In this document: piece after piece, positions 19,711 through 28,458 of the stretch | How the letters are laid out: each line of letters starts with the position of its first letter | Position numbering within the stretch: position 1 is the stretch's first letter | DNA from: Bremerella cremea | GTDB taxonomy: Bacteria > Planctomycetota > Planctomycetia > Pirellulales > Pirellulaceae | Assembly (NCBI RefSeq): GCF_003335505.1 | Contig: NZ_QPEX01000046.1 | Location: 454,902-518,901, forward strand | Direction: 5' to 3' | DNA: 64,000 nucleotides | Made by a program: the position numbers and the translations under genes | Notes under the pieces: model-generated | What the model saw: the letters and a program-made list of their open reading frames with translations, nothing else | The model's database searches: none | What the model was told of the DNA's origin: nothing

Positions 19711-20091
19711 ATGTCGAAGCCAACCGTAGCGATTCTGGGAGCCAGCGCCGAGCGTTCCAAATATGGAAACAAGTCTGTGCGGGCTCATCTGCGACACGGG
19801 TACGATGTTTACCCGGTGAACCCGAAAGGGGGCGAGATTGAAGGCCTCAAGGTTTACACTTCGCTGCAAGAAATCCCAGTCGAAAAGTTGGATCGCATTA
19901 GCGTCTATGTTCCACCTCAGATGGGCTTAAAGATGGTGGGGTCGATCGCCTCGAAACCAGCCAAGCAGGTCTTCTTTAATCCTGGTAGCGAAAGCGGCGA
20001 ATTGCTTGAAGCAGCCCGTCAACGCGGGATTACCCCCATCCAAGCTTGTAGCATTGTCGACGTAGGCGAAGCGCCCGCGACGATGGACTAA
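19711..20091 (+). CDS. CoA-binding domain protein
   Basis: A 126-residue single-domain Rossmann protein of the CoA_binding_2 type. The motif VAILGASAERSKYGNK near the N-terminus and YDVYPVNPKGGEIEGL follow the family pattern, as do VYVPPQMG and FFNPGSES. Proteins of this kind bind CoA or related nucleotides; their cell role is not settled. The start at 19711 is supported by AGGAG ten bases upstream. It is a single-gene unit ended by a strong terminator. Confidence 0.88.
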   Translation: MSKPTVAILGASAERSKYGNKSVRAHLRHGYDVYPVNPKGGEIEGLKVYTSLQEIPVEKLDRISVYVPPQMGLKMVGSIASKPAKQVFFNPGSESGELLEAARQRGITPIQACSIVDVGEAPATMD

Positions 20092-20138
20092 CAACCGGCG
20101 CAGCGAACTGGGTTACTCCTTCCAGAGAAACCGCCGAT

Positions 20139-20174
20139 GGTGGCCGAGCAATGGGCTCTCAGCCACCTTTTTTT
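20139..20174 (+). terminator. Rho-independent terminator
   Basis: The stem GGTGGC (20139-20144) pairs with GCCACC (20162-20167), with an inner GAGC/GCTC pairing, and is followed by seven T residues. It lies 48 bases after the CoA-binding gene and fits a standard terminator for it. Confidence 0.8.
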
Positions 20175-20221
20175 GCGCCCAGCGGGTGTGGCAACATGCA
20201 AGTCGAAAGCGGCTGCTAAGA

Positions 20222-21715
20222 TTACGCTGCCTGCTTTCCTTCGTCCTTGGCAGCTGCACCAGGGACGGTCCGCCGGAACCACCCTTCGCCGATAACGCGT
20301 AGGGCGACGCGATCTTCCAAGTTGGGACGAAAGATCGTCAACAACATCAACGGCATGTACCAGGCAATGTACGTGGTGCCGTCGTTAGCATGCCAGAACT
20401 GGGCGGCAACCATCAAACCGGCCGTGCAGCTAAGCAGCGTCCCCAAGTTCTTTTGGGCAGGCCAAATAGCAAAGGCAATCGACATCGCCCCAAACGCGGC
20501 CAGCACGGGAATGCGGTAGGCATTGGAGTTGAAGTAGTAGTTCCAAAAGCCTGTATAACCTTCGTCGCGCGGCAGCCACAAGCCAAACATCGCCCGGAAC
20601 TGGTGCATGTAGGTTTCAAAATCGGACGAGGTGAAGACGAGCGAAAGAGCCAACAAAGCAAGCGTCGACAACACACCCGCAAGAAAACGCCCGCGTCCTC
20701 GCTCCCAGTAATAGCTAAACCACAGAGGCAGCAGGAACAGCGGATAGTAAAGTGTTCCGATGGCAAATCCCATGAACACCCCCGAGAGAAGCGGCGTGCG
20801 ATAGAAGAAGATCGCCCAAACCAAAAGCGCCGCCGGCAACACGTGATCGATTCGCCCAGTATTCACGGCCGCGTAGGGAAGCAGAAAGTAAAACATCGCC
20901 GCGCCGACGCCCATGCGGATGCTATCGAAATGACGATAGCCCACCAAAATCATCCCGGCCAACAATGCCACGTTTGCCAAAATGGCCATCACCTTGGTGA
21001 CGATAATCGTGATCTTCTCGCTCTTTTCCAAGTCAGACGACTCTGGTTGGGCAAGTCGATAAGTGGGAATTCGCGGCACCAACAACAGCATCCGGTAGCC
21101 AGGCCCGTAATGGCGGAGCGACTCTTCCACTTCTTTGGGATTACTCTTCGAAGCCTCGCGCACGCCTCGTAAATCGGCGTCGGAAGGTCGTCCGACGGCA
21201 ATGTTGGTCATCAAAAAGATAAACAGGGCACAGGTAATAAACACCATGCCGCCGATCGTCAGATTCGGTTCGAGCATCGGACGACGAACCATTGTGGGAT
21301 CGATGAATAGACGGATACAAATCAAGCCACTGACGCAAAACAACCAGACGTAGCCTGCTTTCTCTAGCGTGCGGCCAATCTGCAGCAACTCTTGCCGCGA
21401 GGGCTTAGGGGATTCTTCTTCCTCGGTCAGCGCAACCTCGGGCGGAGGCGGAATCTGCGCTTCCCCTTCCAGCTTAGGGATCAGCGGCGAAGTGTCGGCT
21501 TGAACTACCGGTACGATCGTCGCTCGATCGATGCTTTGCTGGCCGAAGTAGACCATCAACAGCCCTGGTGCTAGCGAGATGATCAACAGCACGTCCAGGT
21601 TGCGAACACTCCAGACACGGTTGAACTTAAAGAACAAACCGATCACCAGCAACGACGACAGGTAAGCCCAAGTCGTCGGGTTGACGCTTTCGTATTGAAA
21701 AAGGATTTCGCGCAT
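20222..21715 (-). CDS. Polytopic membrane protein, possibly GT-C/DUF2029-like
   Basis: Predicted 497-residue integral membrane protein with about ten hydrophobic helices and a cytoplasmic acidic linker near residue 100 (LTEEEESPKPSRQ). Segments such as YAAVNTGRIDHVLPAALLVW and GFAIGTLYYPLFLLPLW resemble the membrane part of lipid-linked-sugar glycosyltransferases of the DUF2029 type. The expected acidic catalytic loop was not clearly found, so this is tentative. No cell-wall or polysaccharide genes are adjacent. No clear ribosome site precedes the ATG at 21715. Confidence 0.7.
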   Translation of the reverse strand: MREILFQYESVNPTTWAYLSSLLVIGLFFKFNRVWSVRNLDVLLIISLAPGLLMVYFGQQSIDRATIVPVVQADTSPLIPKLEGEAQIPPPPEVALTEEEESPKPSRQELLQIGRTLEKAGYVWLFCVSGLICIRLFIDPTMVRRPMLEPNLTIGGMVFITCALFIFLMTNIAVGRPSDADLRGVREASKSNPKEVEESLRHYGPGYRMLLLVPRIPTYRLAQPESSDLEKSEKITIIVTKVMAILANVALLAGMILVGYRHFDSIRMGVGAAMFYFLLPYAAVNTGRIDHVLPAALLVWAIFFYRTPLLSGVFMGFAIGTLYYPLFLLPLWFSYYWERGRGRFLAGVLSTLALLALSLVFTSSDFETYMHQFRAMFGLWLPRDEGYTGFWNYYFNSNAYRIPVLAAFGAMSIAFAIWPAQKNLGTLLSCTAGLMVAAQFWHANDGTTYIAWYMPLMLLTIFRPNLEDRVALRVIGEGWFRRTVPGAAAKDEGKQAA

Positions 21716-22309
21716 CAGCCAGGTGGAGTTTGGTTCGGCATCGATTCCAATCCGTTAGGCGTGGGCCCATCGCAATCGGGTATTTCCCAGTTGCTTTCCG
21801 CCGCACAATCGCAAGCCAAGTGCTTGGACTATCCGGGAATGGGCAGTCCCTTTCTCGGAGGAACAAACCAGATAGGAATCTGCCAATCGCTATTATCAAC
21901 GATTCGAATGGTAGTTTCCATGCCTAGCTACCCAATCTCTGGCCAGGATAAACAACATCTTCAGCTACCACACGAAGTGACCGTAACTTCTGAAAGAATA
22001 CGTATTTCCGTTAAAAACACAAGCACTGTCCATTCCTCGCCGCCTAAGCGCGCAACTGAAAAAGAATCCTGGCCTGGCCGATCTGGCTCAAGAAGATTTG
22101 TGGTAGCGAACATATCTCTGGTACGTTAGGGAGAAAGTACGTACGATGTCGGGTGGTTAGGGCACCGACGCCCGCTTTAGATCCAATTTGCCCCACACAG
22201 CATGTAACGCTAGGGCACCTCAGACACCATGGGGCGGATTCACTCCGTACAAGCTTACCTTCGGGCCATCCTTTCCCCCTTTGCTGGATACCTCTAGAGG
22301 AACTATTTC
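21716..22309. other. Non-coding gap (594 nt)
   Basis: This gap separates a minus-strand gene from a plus-strand gene and must hold two promoters. A plus-strand frame crosses it from within the neighbouring gene, but its protein is low in hydrophobic pattern and looks like an accident. No repeat family member, tRNA or clear riboswitch was found. Confidence 0.45.
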
Positions 22310-22858
22310 ATGAAGGTCGATTCGACAACGCGTTTCTGGTTGGCAAGTTTTGGGGTGGGAAGCGTCATGACGGCGTTTGCGATCCTGGGCATGACCGTCG
22401 GTTTCAATTGGCAAAGCCCGGCCCGAGAAATTCCGATCAACGCCAGCACTGCGGCCAGCAGCGAAACCATGTGTGCCGCGACGGGCCGCATTGATGAAGA
22501 AATGGAAGGCCTGTTCACCCTCGATTGCCTGACCGGCGACCTGCAATGTGCCATTATCAATAGCCAAACCGCCAAATTCGCGGGCCTGTTTCGCGCCAAC
22601 GTCTTGAACGACTTAGGGCTCGATGCGACGAAGAAACCTTCGTATCTGCTGCTAACCGGCAATGCCAGCTTCCGGGCAACCACCGGCAACTCGCGTCCGG
22701 CTGACTGTGTGGCGTATGTCGTCGACGCCTCTACGGGCCGCTTCGTTGCTTACGGTATTGCCTGGAATCGCAACATTTCCGCTCGCGGCGGACAGCAATC
22801 GGGTGTCTTGATGCCCTTAGACAAGGGTACCGCCCGTAACGTTCAGATTCGCAACTAA
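22310..22858 (+). CDS. Hypothetical N-terminally anchored protein
   Basis: Predicted 182-residue protein with one N-terminal hydrophobic helix (about residues 10-32, SFGVGSVMTAFAILGM) and a globular exported part. It contains two cysteines near 54 and 73 (ETMCAATGR, FTLDCLTGDL) and the segment DCVAYVVDASTGRFVAYG. I recognise no enzyme motif. AGAGGAAC upstream supports the ATG at 22310. It is a single-gene unit ended by a terminator at 22904-22932. Confidence 0.72.
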   Translation: MKVDSTTRFWLASFGVGSVMTAFAILGMTVGFNWQSPAREIPINASTAASSETMCAATGRIDEEMEGLFTLDCLTGDLQCAIINSQTAKFAGLFRANVLNDLGLDATKKPSYLLLTGNASFRATTGNSRPADCVAYVVDASTGRFVAYGIAWNRNISARGGQQSGVLMPLDKGTARNVQIRN

Positions 22859-22903
22859 CAAACGGCCTGCGATCGACAGATTGCCGCTACTTTTCTTTCC
22901 ACG

Positions 22904-22932
22904 AGCCCGTTGCCTTGCGCGCGGGCTTTTTT
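22904..22932 (+). terminator. Rho-independent terminator
   Basis: AGCCCG (22904-22909) pairs with CGGGCT (22922-22927) across a short GC-rich loop and is followed by a run of T. It follows the anchored hypothetical gene. A second stem (CCCCTG, seven-base loop, CAGGGG) lies at 22954-22972 in the thiS leader. Confidence 0.75.
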
Positions 22933-23072
22933 CGTTGCTATTTCGGGGGAATTCCCCTGGGAAAAGCAGGGGCGGGCTATTTCAGCCGGTTGTCGAAAGA
23001 AAGCCTCCCGTCGTAAACTTGAACTGTTGCGAATCTCCTTCGATTCGCCAAACTTCAGTCGTTTGGATTTCC

Positions 23073-23273
23073 ATGAAGATTTGTATCAACGAAGAGTCGC
23101 GCGAAGTCCCCGAGGGGGCTACCGTTGCCGATATCGTCGAGACCCTCTCGATCAATCCCAAGTTCGTCGCCGTCGAAGTCAACTTAGAGCTGATCCCGCG
23201 TGACGAGCATGCCACGCATAAGTTGACCGAAGGGGACCAGTTGGAAGTTGTCACCCTCGTAGGAGGTGGTTAA
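23073..23273 (+). CDS. thiS: Sulfur carrier protein ThiS
   Basis: A 66-residue ubiquitin-fold sulfur carrier used to build the thiazole ring of thiamine. It starts MKICINEESREV and ends with the required di-glycine (TLVGGG), whose C-terminal glycine becomes a thiocarboxylate. The start at 23073 fits the usual ThiS length. Its stop overlaps the thiG start by one base (TAATG), so the two are translated together. A stem (GCGAATC, six-base loop, GATTCGC) lies at 23029-23048; no TPP-riboswitch core was found. Confidence 0.93.
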   Translation: MKICINEESREVPEGATVADIVETLSINPKFVAVEVNLELIPRDEHATHKLTEGDQLEVVTLVGGG

Positions 23274-24133
23274 TGAGTCTCGCCGAAACCAGTGCTGCCG
23301 ACGCCCCGCTCGTGCTGGGTACCCATACGCTGCAAAGCCGCTTGATTGTCGGTACCGGTAAGTACGATACCCTGGAACTGATGCAACAATCGCTGGAAGC
23401 CTCCGGCAGCGAGTGCGTTACCGTCGCCGTGCGGCGCGAACGGCTGTACGACCCAACCGGTCGCAACTTGTTGGACTACATCGATTTCCACCGCTACACG
23501 TTGCTGCCTAACACGGCCGGGTGCTACAACGCCCGCGACGCCGTGCGAACCGCTAAGCTCGGTCGCGAAATTTTGCTGGGGCTCGAAAACCCCGGCGCCG
23601 ATTGGGTCAAGCTGGAAGTCCTAGCCGATACCAAGACACTGCTCCCCGACCCGGTTGAAACCGTGCTGGCCTGCGAACAGTTGGTTGAACTTGGCTTTCA
23701 AGTTCTCTGCTACACGACCGACGACCCGGTGATCGCCAAGCGGCTGAAACAAGTCGGCGCCACCGCCGTGATGCCAGCCGGTAGCCCCATCGGGTCAGGG
23801 CAGGGGATCTTGAATCCCAACAACATTCGCATCTGCCTCGAATACCTCAAAGGGGAAGACCCCAACTACCCGGTGATTGTCGATGCAGGCGTTGGCACGG
23901 CCAGCGATGTGGCGTTTGCCATGGAACTGGGCGTCGACGGCGTGCTGCTCAACACCGCAATCGCCCACGCCAAAGATCCCGTACGGATGGCCCATGCCAT
24001 GCGGTACGCCACCGAAGCAGGCCGGCTGGCCTATCACTCAGGCCGCATCCCACGCCGCTTGTACGCTTCGGCCAGCAGCCCAGAAGATGGCGTCATCGGA
24101 CGCACACGACCAAACACTTCGCCCGAATCGTAA
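23273..24133 (+). CDS. thiG: Thiazole synthase ThiG
   Basis: Forms the thiazole phosphate of thiamine from deoxyxylulose phosphate, dehydroglycine and ThiS thiocarboxylate. The 286-residue protein shows the whole family pattern: VGTGKYDTLE, VTVAVRRERLY, NTAGCYNARDAV, DWVKLEVLAD (Schiff-base lysine), PVETVLACEQL, MPAGSPIGSGQGI, VDAGVGTASDVAFAMELG and DGVLLNTAIA. It is translationally coupled to thiS. No other thiamine gene is in the window. Confidence 0.97.
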   Translation: MSLAETSAADAPLVLGTHTLQSRLIVGTGKYDTLELMQQSLEASGSECVTVAVRRERLYDPTGRNLLDYIDFHRYTLLPNTAGCYNARDAVRTAKLGREILLGLENPGADWVKLEVLADTKTLLPDPVETVLACEQLVELGFQVLCYTTDDPVIAKRLKQVGATAVMPAGSPIGSGQGILNPNNIRICLEYLKGEDPNYPVIVDAGVGTASDVAFAMELGVDGVLLNTAIAHAKDPVRMAHAMRYATEAGRLAYHSGRIPRRLYASASSPEDGVIGRTRPNTSPES

Positions 24134-24174
24134 ACCAACGGGTGCCACAAATAATCGGGTACTACCAACCAACG

Positions 24175-24204
24175 GGTGCCAGGTTCACGTCTGCGTGAGC
24201 ATGC
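24175..24204. repeat. REP-like palindrome, degenerate half copy
   Basis: GGTGCC followed by a changed hairpin ending CGTGAGCATGCC represents a decayed half of the dispersed palindrome family. It sits between thiG and the FIST gene. A second loose fragment (GGGTGCCA) begins near 24140. Confidence 0.55.
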
Positions 24205-24258
24205 CAAACGACAACACACGCCACCCGCAATTCTCGCTTTAGCCCACACAGGAAGATC

Positions 24259-25449
24259 ATGCCCAAGGCGCAACCCAAGTTTGCCGCGGCCTTGTCCGTT
24301 CATGACGCCACCGAAGACGCTTTGGCCGAAGTCATTCGCCAGGCCTTGGACGATTTGGCCGCGCCGGTCGACCTGGCCATGGTCTTCGTCTCGCCTCATC
24401 ACGCTCAGCATATCGAAACGGTCGCCCAAGAGCTGACCCGCTTGCTGGGAACGCAGAACGTGATCGGCTGCACCGGCGAATCGATCATCGGCCAATCGCG
24501 CGAAGCAGAAGACACCCCGGCGATCAGCTTGTGGCTGGCGCACCTCCCCGGCACGACCATCATTCCCATGCACCTGGAATTCCAGCGTATTCCGGACGGG
24601 GGCACCATTGTCGGTTGGTCCGATCAACTTCCCACCACTTGGCCAGCCGATGCCTCGACGCTGGTCCTAGCCGAACCGTTCAGTTTTCCGACCGACCTGC
24701 TGCTGGAACGGATCAACGAAGATCATCCCGGCACGCCTGTCATCGGCGGCATGGCAAGCGGCAGCTATCAGCCCGGCGAAAACCGCCTGATCCTCGGCGA
24801 CAAGGTGCTCGATTCAGGCGGCGTGTTTGTCTACCTGCAAGGGAACGTGCGGGTTCGCTCGGTCGTCTCGCAAGGTTGTCGCCCAATTGGCGATCCGTTT
24901 GTCATCACCAAAGCCGAACGTAACGTGATTCACGAACTGGGGGGCCACCCAGCGCTGAAACAATTGGAAGAGATCTTCAAAACGCTGCCGGTTAAAGATC
25001 AACAACTGGTCAGTCGCGGGCTGCACATCGGCCGCGTCGTCGACGAATACCAGGCCGATCGCAGCCAAGGGGACTTCATCGTCCGCAACGTGGTCGGCAT
25101 CGAGAAGGAAACGGGGGCCTTGATGATCGGCGACTACGTGAAGCCAGGCCAGACGGTCCAGTTTCACGTGCGCGACGAGTTCTCGGCCTCGGCAGAACTG
25201 AAGCAACTGTTCGCCGAACTGAAAAAAGAAGGCTGCCAGGCCGCCTCGGTGCTGACGTTTACCTGCAACGGTCGCGGAACCAAACTATTCAGCGAGCCCC
25301 ATCACGACGCGACCTGCGTGACCAACGCGTTCGGCAAAGTCCCCAGCGCCGGCTTCTTCGCCGCCGGCGAAATCGGCCCGGTCGCCGGTCGCAACTTCCT
25401 GCACGGCTTCACCGCCAGTGTCGCAGTGCTGGAAGCTCCGGAAGAATAA
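24259..25449 (+). CDS. FIST domain sensory protein
   Basis: A 396-residue soluble protein with FIST N and C domains, a family proposed to bind small ligands such as amino acids in signalling. The N-domain shows the typical order: VDLAMVFVSPHHAQHIE, GTQNVIGCTGESIIG and a glycine-rich GGMASGSYQPGENRL. The C-domain shows ASVLTFTCNGRGTKLF and GKVPSAGFFAAGEIGPVAG, ending with the HGFTASVAVL signature. AGGAAG precedes the ATG. It follows thiG by 125 bases; whether it shares the transcript is unclear. No kinase or cyclase is fused or adjacent. Confidence 0.9.
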   Translation: MPKAQPKFAAALSVHDATEDALAEVIRQALDDLAAPVDLAMVFVSPHHAQHIETVAQELTRLLGTQNVIGCTGESIIGQSREAEDTPAISLWLAHLPGTTIIPMHLEFQRIPDGGTIVGWSDQLPTTWPADASTLVLAEPFSFPTDLLLERINEDHPGTPVIGGMASGSYQPGENRLILGDKVLDSGGVFVYLQGNVRVRSVVSQGCRPIGDPFVITKAERNVIHELGGHPALKQLEEIFKTLPVKDQQLVSRGLHIGRVVDEYQADRSQGDFIVRNVVGIEKETGALMIGDYVKPGQTVQFHVRDEFSASAELKQLFAELKKEGCQAASVLTFTCNGRGTKLFSEPHHDATCVTNAFGKVPSAGFFAAGEIGPVAGRNFLHGFTASVAVLEAPEE

Positions 25450-25494
25450 GCTGGCCAACGCTGCTGCATTTCACTAACCTGAACAAATCAATCG

Positions 25495-25566
25495 GGTGCC
25501 ATGCCGTCGTCTTCGTCGGCATGTACTTCCCCACTTCGCATGCTCACGCAGACGAGAGCATGGCCC
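25495..25566. repeat. REP-like palindrome, full copy
   Basis: GGTGCCATGC starts the element and GCATGGCC ends it. Inside are two hairpins: CATGCCG, loop TCGTCTTCGT, CGGCATG, and on the right arm the complementary type CATGCTC...GAGCATG. It is almost identical to 26399-26471; the two copies flank the orphan gene at 25685. Confidence 0.85.
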
Positions 25567-25684
25567 TGCTTTTTAAAGAGTCAGTTTTTAGACTTTCTTT
25601 AACGAAATAAAGGATTCAAAATACAAAGCAACTTCCAACTTCAGCCGGAAAAAGCTTTGTCTCGACTCTTGATCAGGGGTTAGC

Positions 25685-26368
25685 GTGATAGAAGAAACAC
25701 CACCACAAATAGTGTCTCTTTCGTTGGATGCGGATATCGTTGAGCTAGAAGCCGCAGGTATCCCTGCCCAATGGCTGAATCTTCGGGAAACGACCAAAAA
25801 GCCGAGCGTATACCTGAATATGCCCCGGACCGATTCAGGGCTATTTGCGACTTTTACCGACTTCTTAGATGAGCAACTGACCGTAGTCGGCTTTGCTCAA
25901 GACCTTGATTCAACCGACAAATACGTTGTGTTGGGGGAGAAAGTGGTTACGGAAGCGGTAAGGTTTTTCGTAACATTCCCGACTTCCTGCGACGACCAAC
26001 AGACAGCCGAACGCACCGCAGAGTCCAGGAGCGATGCAGACATCTTCTTAAGCATCTTTCGAAAAACGAGATGCAGCGTGGATTCTGAGTGGGCTCCGTT
26101 CCTGTATGGCGGATTAGATACTTCTAAGTTTGTTGACTTCACCCACCCAACAACCGCGTTAAGTAAATCAGATTGGGGTAGCAGTATCGTCTTGCTCATG
26201 GCATTAAATGGTGATGCCATCTTACTGCATCGTGATGGTTCGAAAGTTTCTTGGTTTCAACTCGAAACGCACCTTATCATTGAGGCCGGTGACCTGGCGC
26301 ATGCACTTCAGTCCTGGATTCTTGTTTCCTTGCGTCGAGACTTGCTCACCTCTTGGGATTCGACTTAA
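25685..26368 (+). CDS. Hypothetical orphan protein between REP-like repeats
   Basis: Predicted 227-residue soluble protein beginning with GTG and preceded by AGGGG. The sequence alternates short strands and helices (SVYLNMPRTDSG, VVLGEKVVTEAVRFFVTF, SSIVLLMALNGDAILLHRDG). I recognise no family. Its AT content is higher than the flanking genes, and it stands between two nearly identical direct copies of the dispersed palindrome, which suggests transfer or a mobile cassette origin. It could be a defence- or immunity-type orphan, but nothing in the sequence proves that. Confidence 0.6.
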   Translation: MIEETPPQIVSLSLDADIVELEAAGIPAQWLNLRETTKKPSVYLNMPRTDSGLFATFTDFLDEQLTVVGFAQDLDSTDKYVVLGEKVVTEAVRFFVTFPTSCDDQQTAERTAESRSDADIFLSIFRKTRCSVDSEWAPFLYGGLDTSKFVDFTHPTTALSKSDWGSSIVLLMALNGDAILLHRDGSKVSWFQLETHLIIEAGDLAHALQSWILVSLRRDLLTSWDST

Positions 26369-26398
26369 GAGCCTGTTGAATTTCACAGCTCGGCGTTG

Positions 26399-26471
26399 GG
26401 TGCCATGCCGTCGTCTTCGTCGGCATGTACTTCCCCGCTTCGCATGCTCACGAAGACGAGAGCATGGCACC
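26399..26471. repeat. REP-like palindrome, full copy (best conserved ends)
   Basis: The ends are a perfect ten-base inverted repeat (GGTGCCATGC at 26399-26408, GCATGGCACC at 26462-26471). Each half folds into its own hairpin. It lies between the convergent orphan and AraC genes, only five bases from the AraC stop, where it may also act as a terminator. Confidence 0.87.
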
Positions 26472-26476
26472 GGTGG

Positions 26477-27301
26477 TTACACGCTCGTTGGCTTGCTGAC
26501 GTGGGGCATCTTGGCGGCGACAAAACGCTTCGGACTTGTGCCGGTTAAGCGGCGGAACATGGCAATGAACGCCGACGAGGTTCCATACCCCAGGTCGAGT
26601 GCCACCGACTCGACACTTTGCCCCGCTTGCAGCAGCGGCAGGGCGCTGACAATCTTCAAACGTTGGCGCCACTCGGTCAGCGACATCCCGAGTTCTGCCT
26701 GGCAATGCCGCATGAGGGTTCGTTTGCTCATGTCGAAGTCTTCGGCCAGTTGATCGAGCGAGCGTCCATCGGCCGGGTTGCTCCGTAGCTCTTGTAGCAA
26801 TGCGTCTAAGTCGGCGTGGTTGGTCGCGGGGATATAACTTCCGGTCGTCTGACAATGGGCCAGTTGATCGACCAACACACGTAGTAGCCGCTGTCGTTCT
26901 GGATCGGTATTCTCGGCCGGGTTGTCCCGCAGAAAGTCGAGCATCGCTTGCACCAACGGCGTGACCACTACCACACAAATCTCTGGCGGCATTCGCTGGC
27001 AAAACTTGCTGGCAATGTAAAACGAACAGTAAACCGTCTCGTTGTGATTCGAGCTGGTATGCACGGTCCCGGCGGGTATCCACAGCCCCAGATGAGGCGG
27101 TGCCAGAAAGAGGTCTTCGCCTGCTTGCACCTCGGTAATGCCACTGTACGAGTAGACGAACTCGCTCCACCGATGCCGCATCGGCAGGTAGACCCCGTGG
27201 GCTGGCAAATGCTCGGTTCGAAAGTACAACGGTGCCGGCAACTTGTCGGCGAACGGAGTCCGCCGAACATGCTCGATTTGCTTGCTTCGCTTCTTTTTCA
27301 T
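26477..27301 (-). CDS. AraC-family transcriptional regulator
   Basis: A 274-residue regulator with an N-terminal cupin-type sensing domain (FRTEHLPAHGVYLPMRHRW, PPHLGLWIPAGTVHTS) and a C-terminal AraC double helix-turn-helix. The first helix pair is around SLDQLAEDFDMSKRTLMRHC, the second around SVESVALDLGYGTSSAFIAM, closing with FRRLTGTSPKRF. The start at 27301 is favoured by GGGAG ten bases upstream; the longer frame to 27334 has none. It is divergent from the EamA exporter gene across about 100 bases, so it probably controls that gene. Confidence 0.9.
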   Translation of the reverse strand: MKKKRSKQIEHVRRTPFADKLPAPLYFRTEHLPAHGVYLPMRHRWSEFVYSYSGITEVQAGEDLFLAPPHLGLWIPAGTVHTSSNHNETVYCSFYIASKFCQRMPPEICVVVVTPLVQAMLDFLRDNPAENTDPERQRLLRVLVDQLAHCQTTGSYIPATNHADLDALLQELRSNPADGRSLDQLAEDFDMSKRTLMRHCQAELGMSLTEWRQRLKIVSALPLLQAGQSVESVALDLGYGTSSAFIAMFRRLTGTSPKRFVAAKMPHVSKPTSV

Positions 27302-27406
27302 CGCTTTGGCACTCCCACACAATCCATTGGCCATTTTGCGCTATATGTCGCGAAGTGGCAATCAATAAACTGGTTCATGATTCGTACGGAACAAGGAACC
27401 TAGAGA

Positions 27407-28447
27407 ATGAGAAAGCAAGTCGACGCCACCGCGACAGCGATCATGATGCTGTTATGCTTGACGTGGGGTCTGCAGCAAACGGCCATCAAATCAATCGCGG
27501 GAGAGATGGCTCCCCTTTTGCAAATCGCAATCCGCTCTGGCGGCAGTGCGGCGCTCGTTTGGCTGATCAGTCGTTTCTTCTTTCGCGACCACTGGCTACC
27601 AGGCGTTGCCTGGCGTTCAGGGCTGGTGGTTGCCGTGCTATTCTCGGGCGAGTTCCTTTTGGTGGCCGAAGGGCTCCGTTTGACGACTGCTTCGCACATG
27701 GCCATGTTCCTCTATACGGCTCCTTTGTTTGCGGCGGTCGGCTTGCACTTGGTTCGCCCAGAAGAACGCTTGAACCTCTGGCAGTGGCTAGGCGTTCTGG
27801 TGGCGTTTGGCGGAGTCGTGCTAACCTTTTCCGCTCCCCAGGAATCGACCATCGTGAGCCCGACCTCGCCGAACTTGCTTTTGGGCGATTTCATGGGCTT
27901 GTGCGCGGGGGCGGCTTGGGGGCTAACGACCGTGGTGCTGCGAACCAGCCGGCTGAACGATGCCCCGCCTGCACAAACGCTGTATTATCAGCTGGCTGGC
28001 GCCTTTCTGGCGTCGATTTTGGTGGCCCTAGTTTCCGGCAAGATGGGCGTCACCGTCACGCCGCTGCTGGTGGTCAGCCTCACCTTCCAAACCATCGTGG
28101 TCGCGTTTATCAGCTACCTGGTATGGTTTTGGCTGCTGCGGCATTACTTGGCCAGCCGGTTGGGTGTGCTTTCGCTGATGACCCCCTTGTTCGGCATCGC
28201 GTTCGGAGCGATTTTGCTCGGCGAACCGCTGACGTGGGCCTTCCTGGCCGGTGGCACGTTTGTCCTGGGCGGGCTGTTCCTGGTTAGCCGAGGCAAACAA
28301 TGGGGCGCCGCGAGCCTGGGGGCCATCGCTCCGGCAGAAACCGTTTGCCCACAACCGATCGGCGAAAACGCCACCACCTACCTCTCGCCCTGCGAGCAGC
28401 AGGTCGCCGGTGAAACCATCTTGGTTGCTAGCAGTGAAGAAACCTAA
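27407..28447 (+). CDS. EamA-family (DMT) transporter
   Basis: A 346-residue drug/metabolite transporter with about ten membrane helices arranged as two EamA repeats. The first repeat starts MMLLCLTWGLQQTAIK, the second GDFMGLCAGAAWGLTTVVLR, and the late signature SLMTPLFGIAFGAILLGEP is typical of the family. Such proteins export metabolites or amino acids. AAGGA precedes the ATG. It is transcribed divergently from an AraC regulator. The stop codon itself lies in a copy of the short CTAACAG palindrome. Confidence 0.9.
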   Translation: MRKQVDATATAIMMLLCLTWGLQQTAIKSIAGEMAPLLQIAIRSGGSAALVWLISRFFFRDHWLPGVAWRSGLVVAVLFSGEFLLVAEGLRLTTASHMAMFLYTAPLFAAVGLHLVRPEERLNLWQWLGVLVAFGGVVLTFSAPQESTIVSPTSPNLLLGDFMGLCAGAAWGLTTVVLRTSRLNDAPPAQTLYYQLAGAFLASILVALVSGKMGVTVTPLLVVSLTFQTIVVAFISYLVWFWLLRHYLASRLGVLSLMTPLFGIAFGAILLGEPLTWAFLAGGTFVLGGLFLVSRGKQWGAASLGAIAPAETVCPQPIGENATTYLSPCEQQVAGETILVASSEET

Positions 28448-28458
28448 CAGCCTGTTAG
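28444..28458. repeat. Short palindrome CTAACAG-C-CTGTTAG, copy 2
   Basis: A perfect 7+1+7 palindrome that overlaps the stop codon of the EamA gene. A third copy (CTAACAGCCTGCTAA) lies at 28678-28692, and the two bracket the 280-base non-coding stretch 28448-28727, which has no recognisable gene. Confidence 0.55.

Noticed and set aside
21695..22129. A 144-codon plus-strand frame across the gap before 22310
   Set aside because: Begins inside the neighbouring gene on the other strand, has no ribosome site, and its composition is unlike a folded protein.
22933..23072. TPP riboswitch upstream of thiS
   Set aside because: The leader has stems and a TTGAACTG stretch, but the conserved CTGAGA and TGAACCTGA cores are missing.
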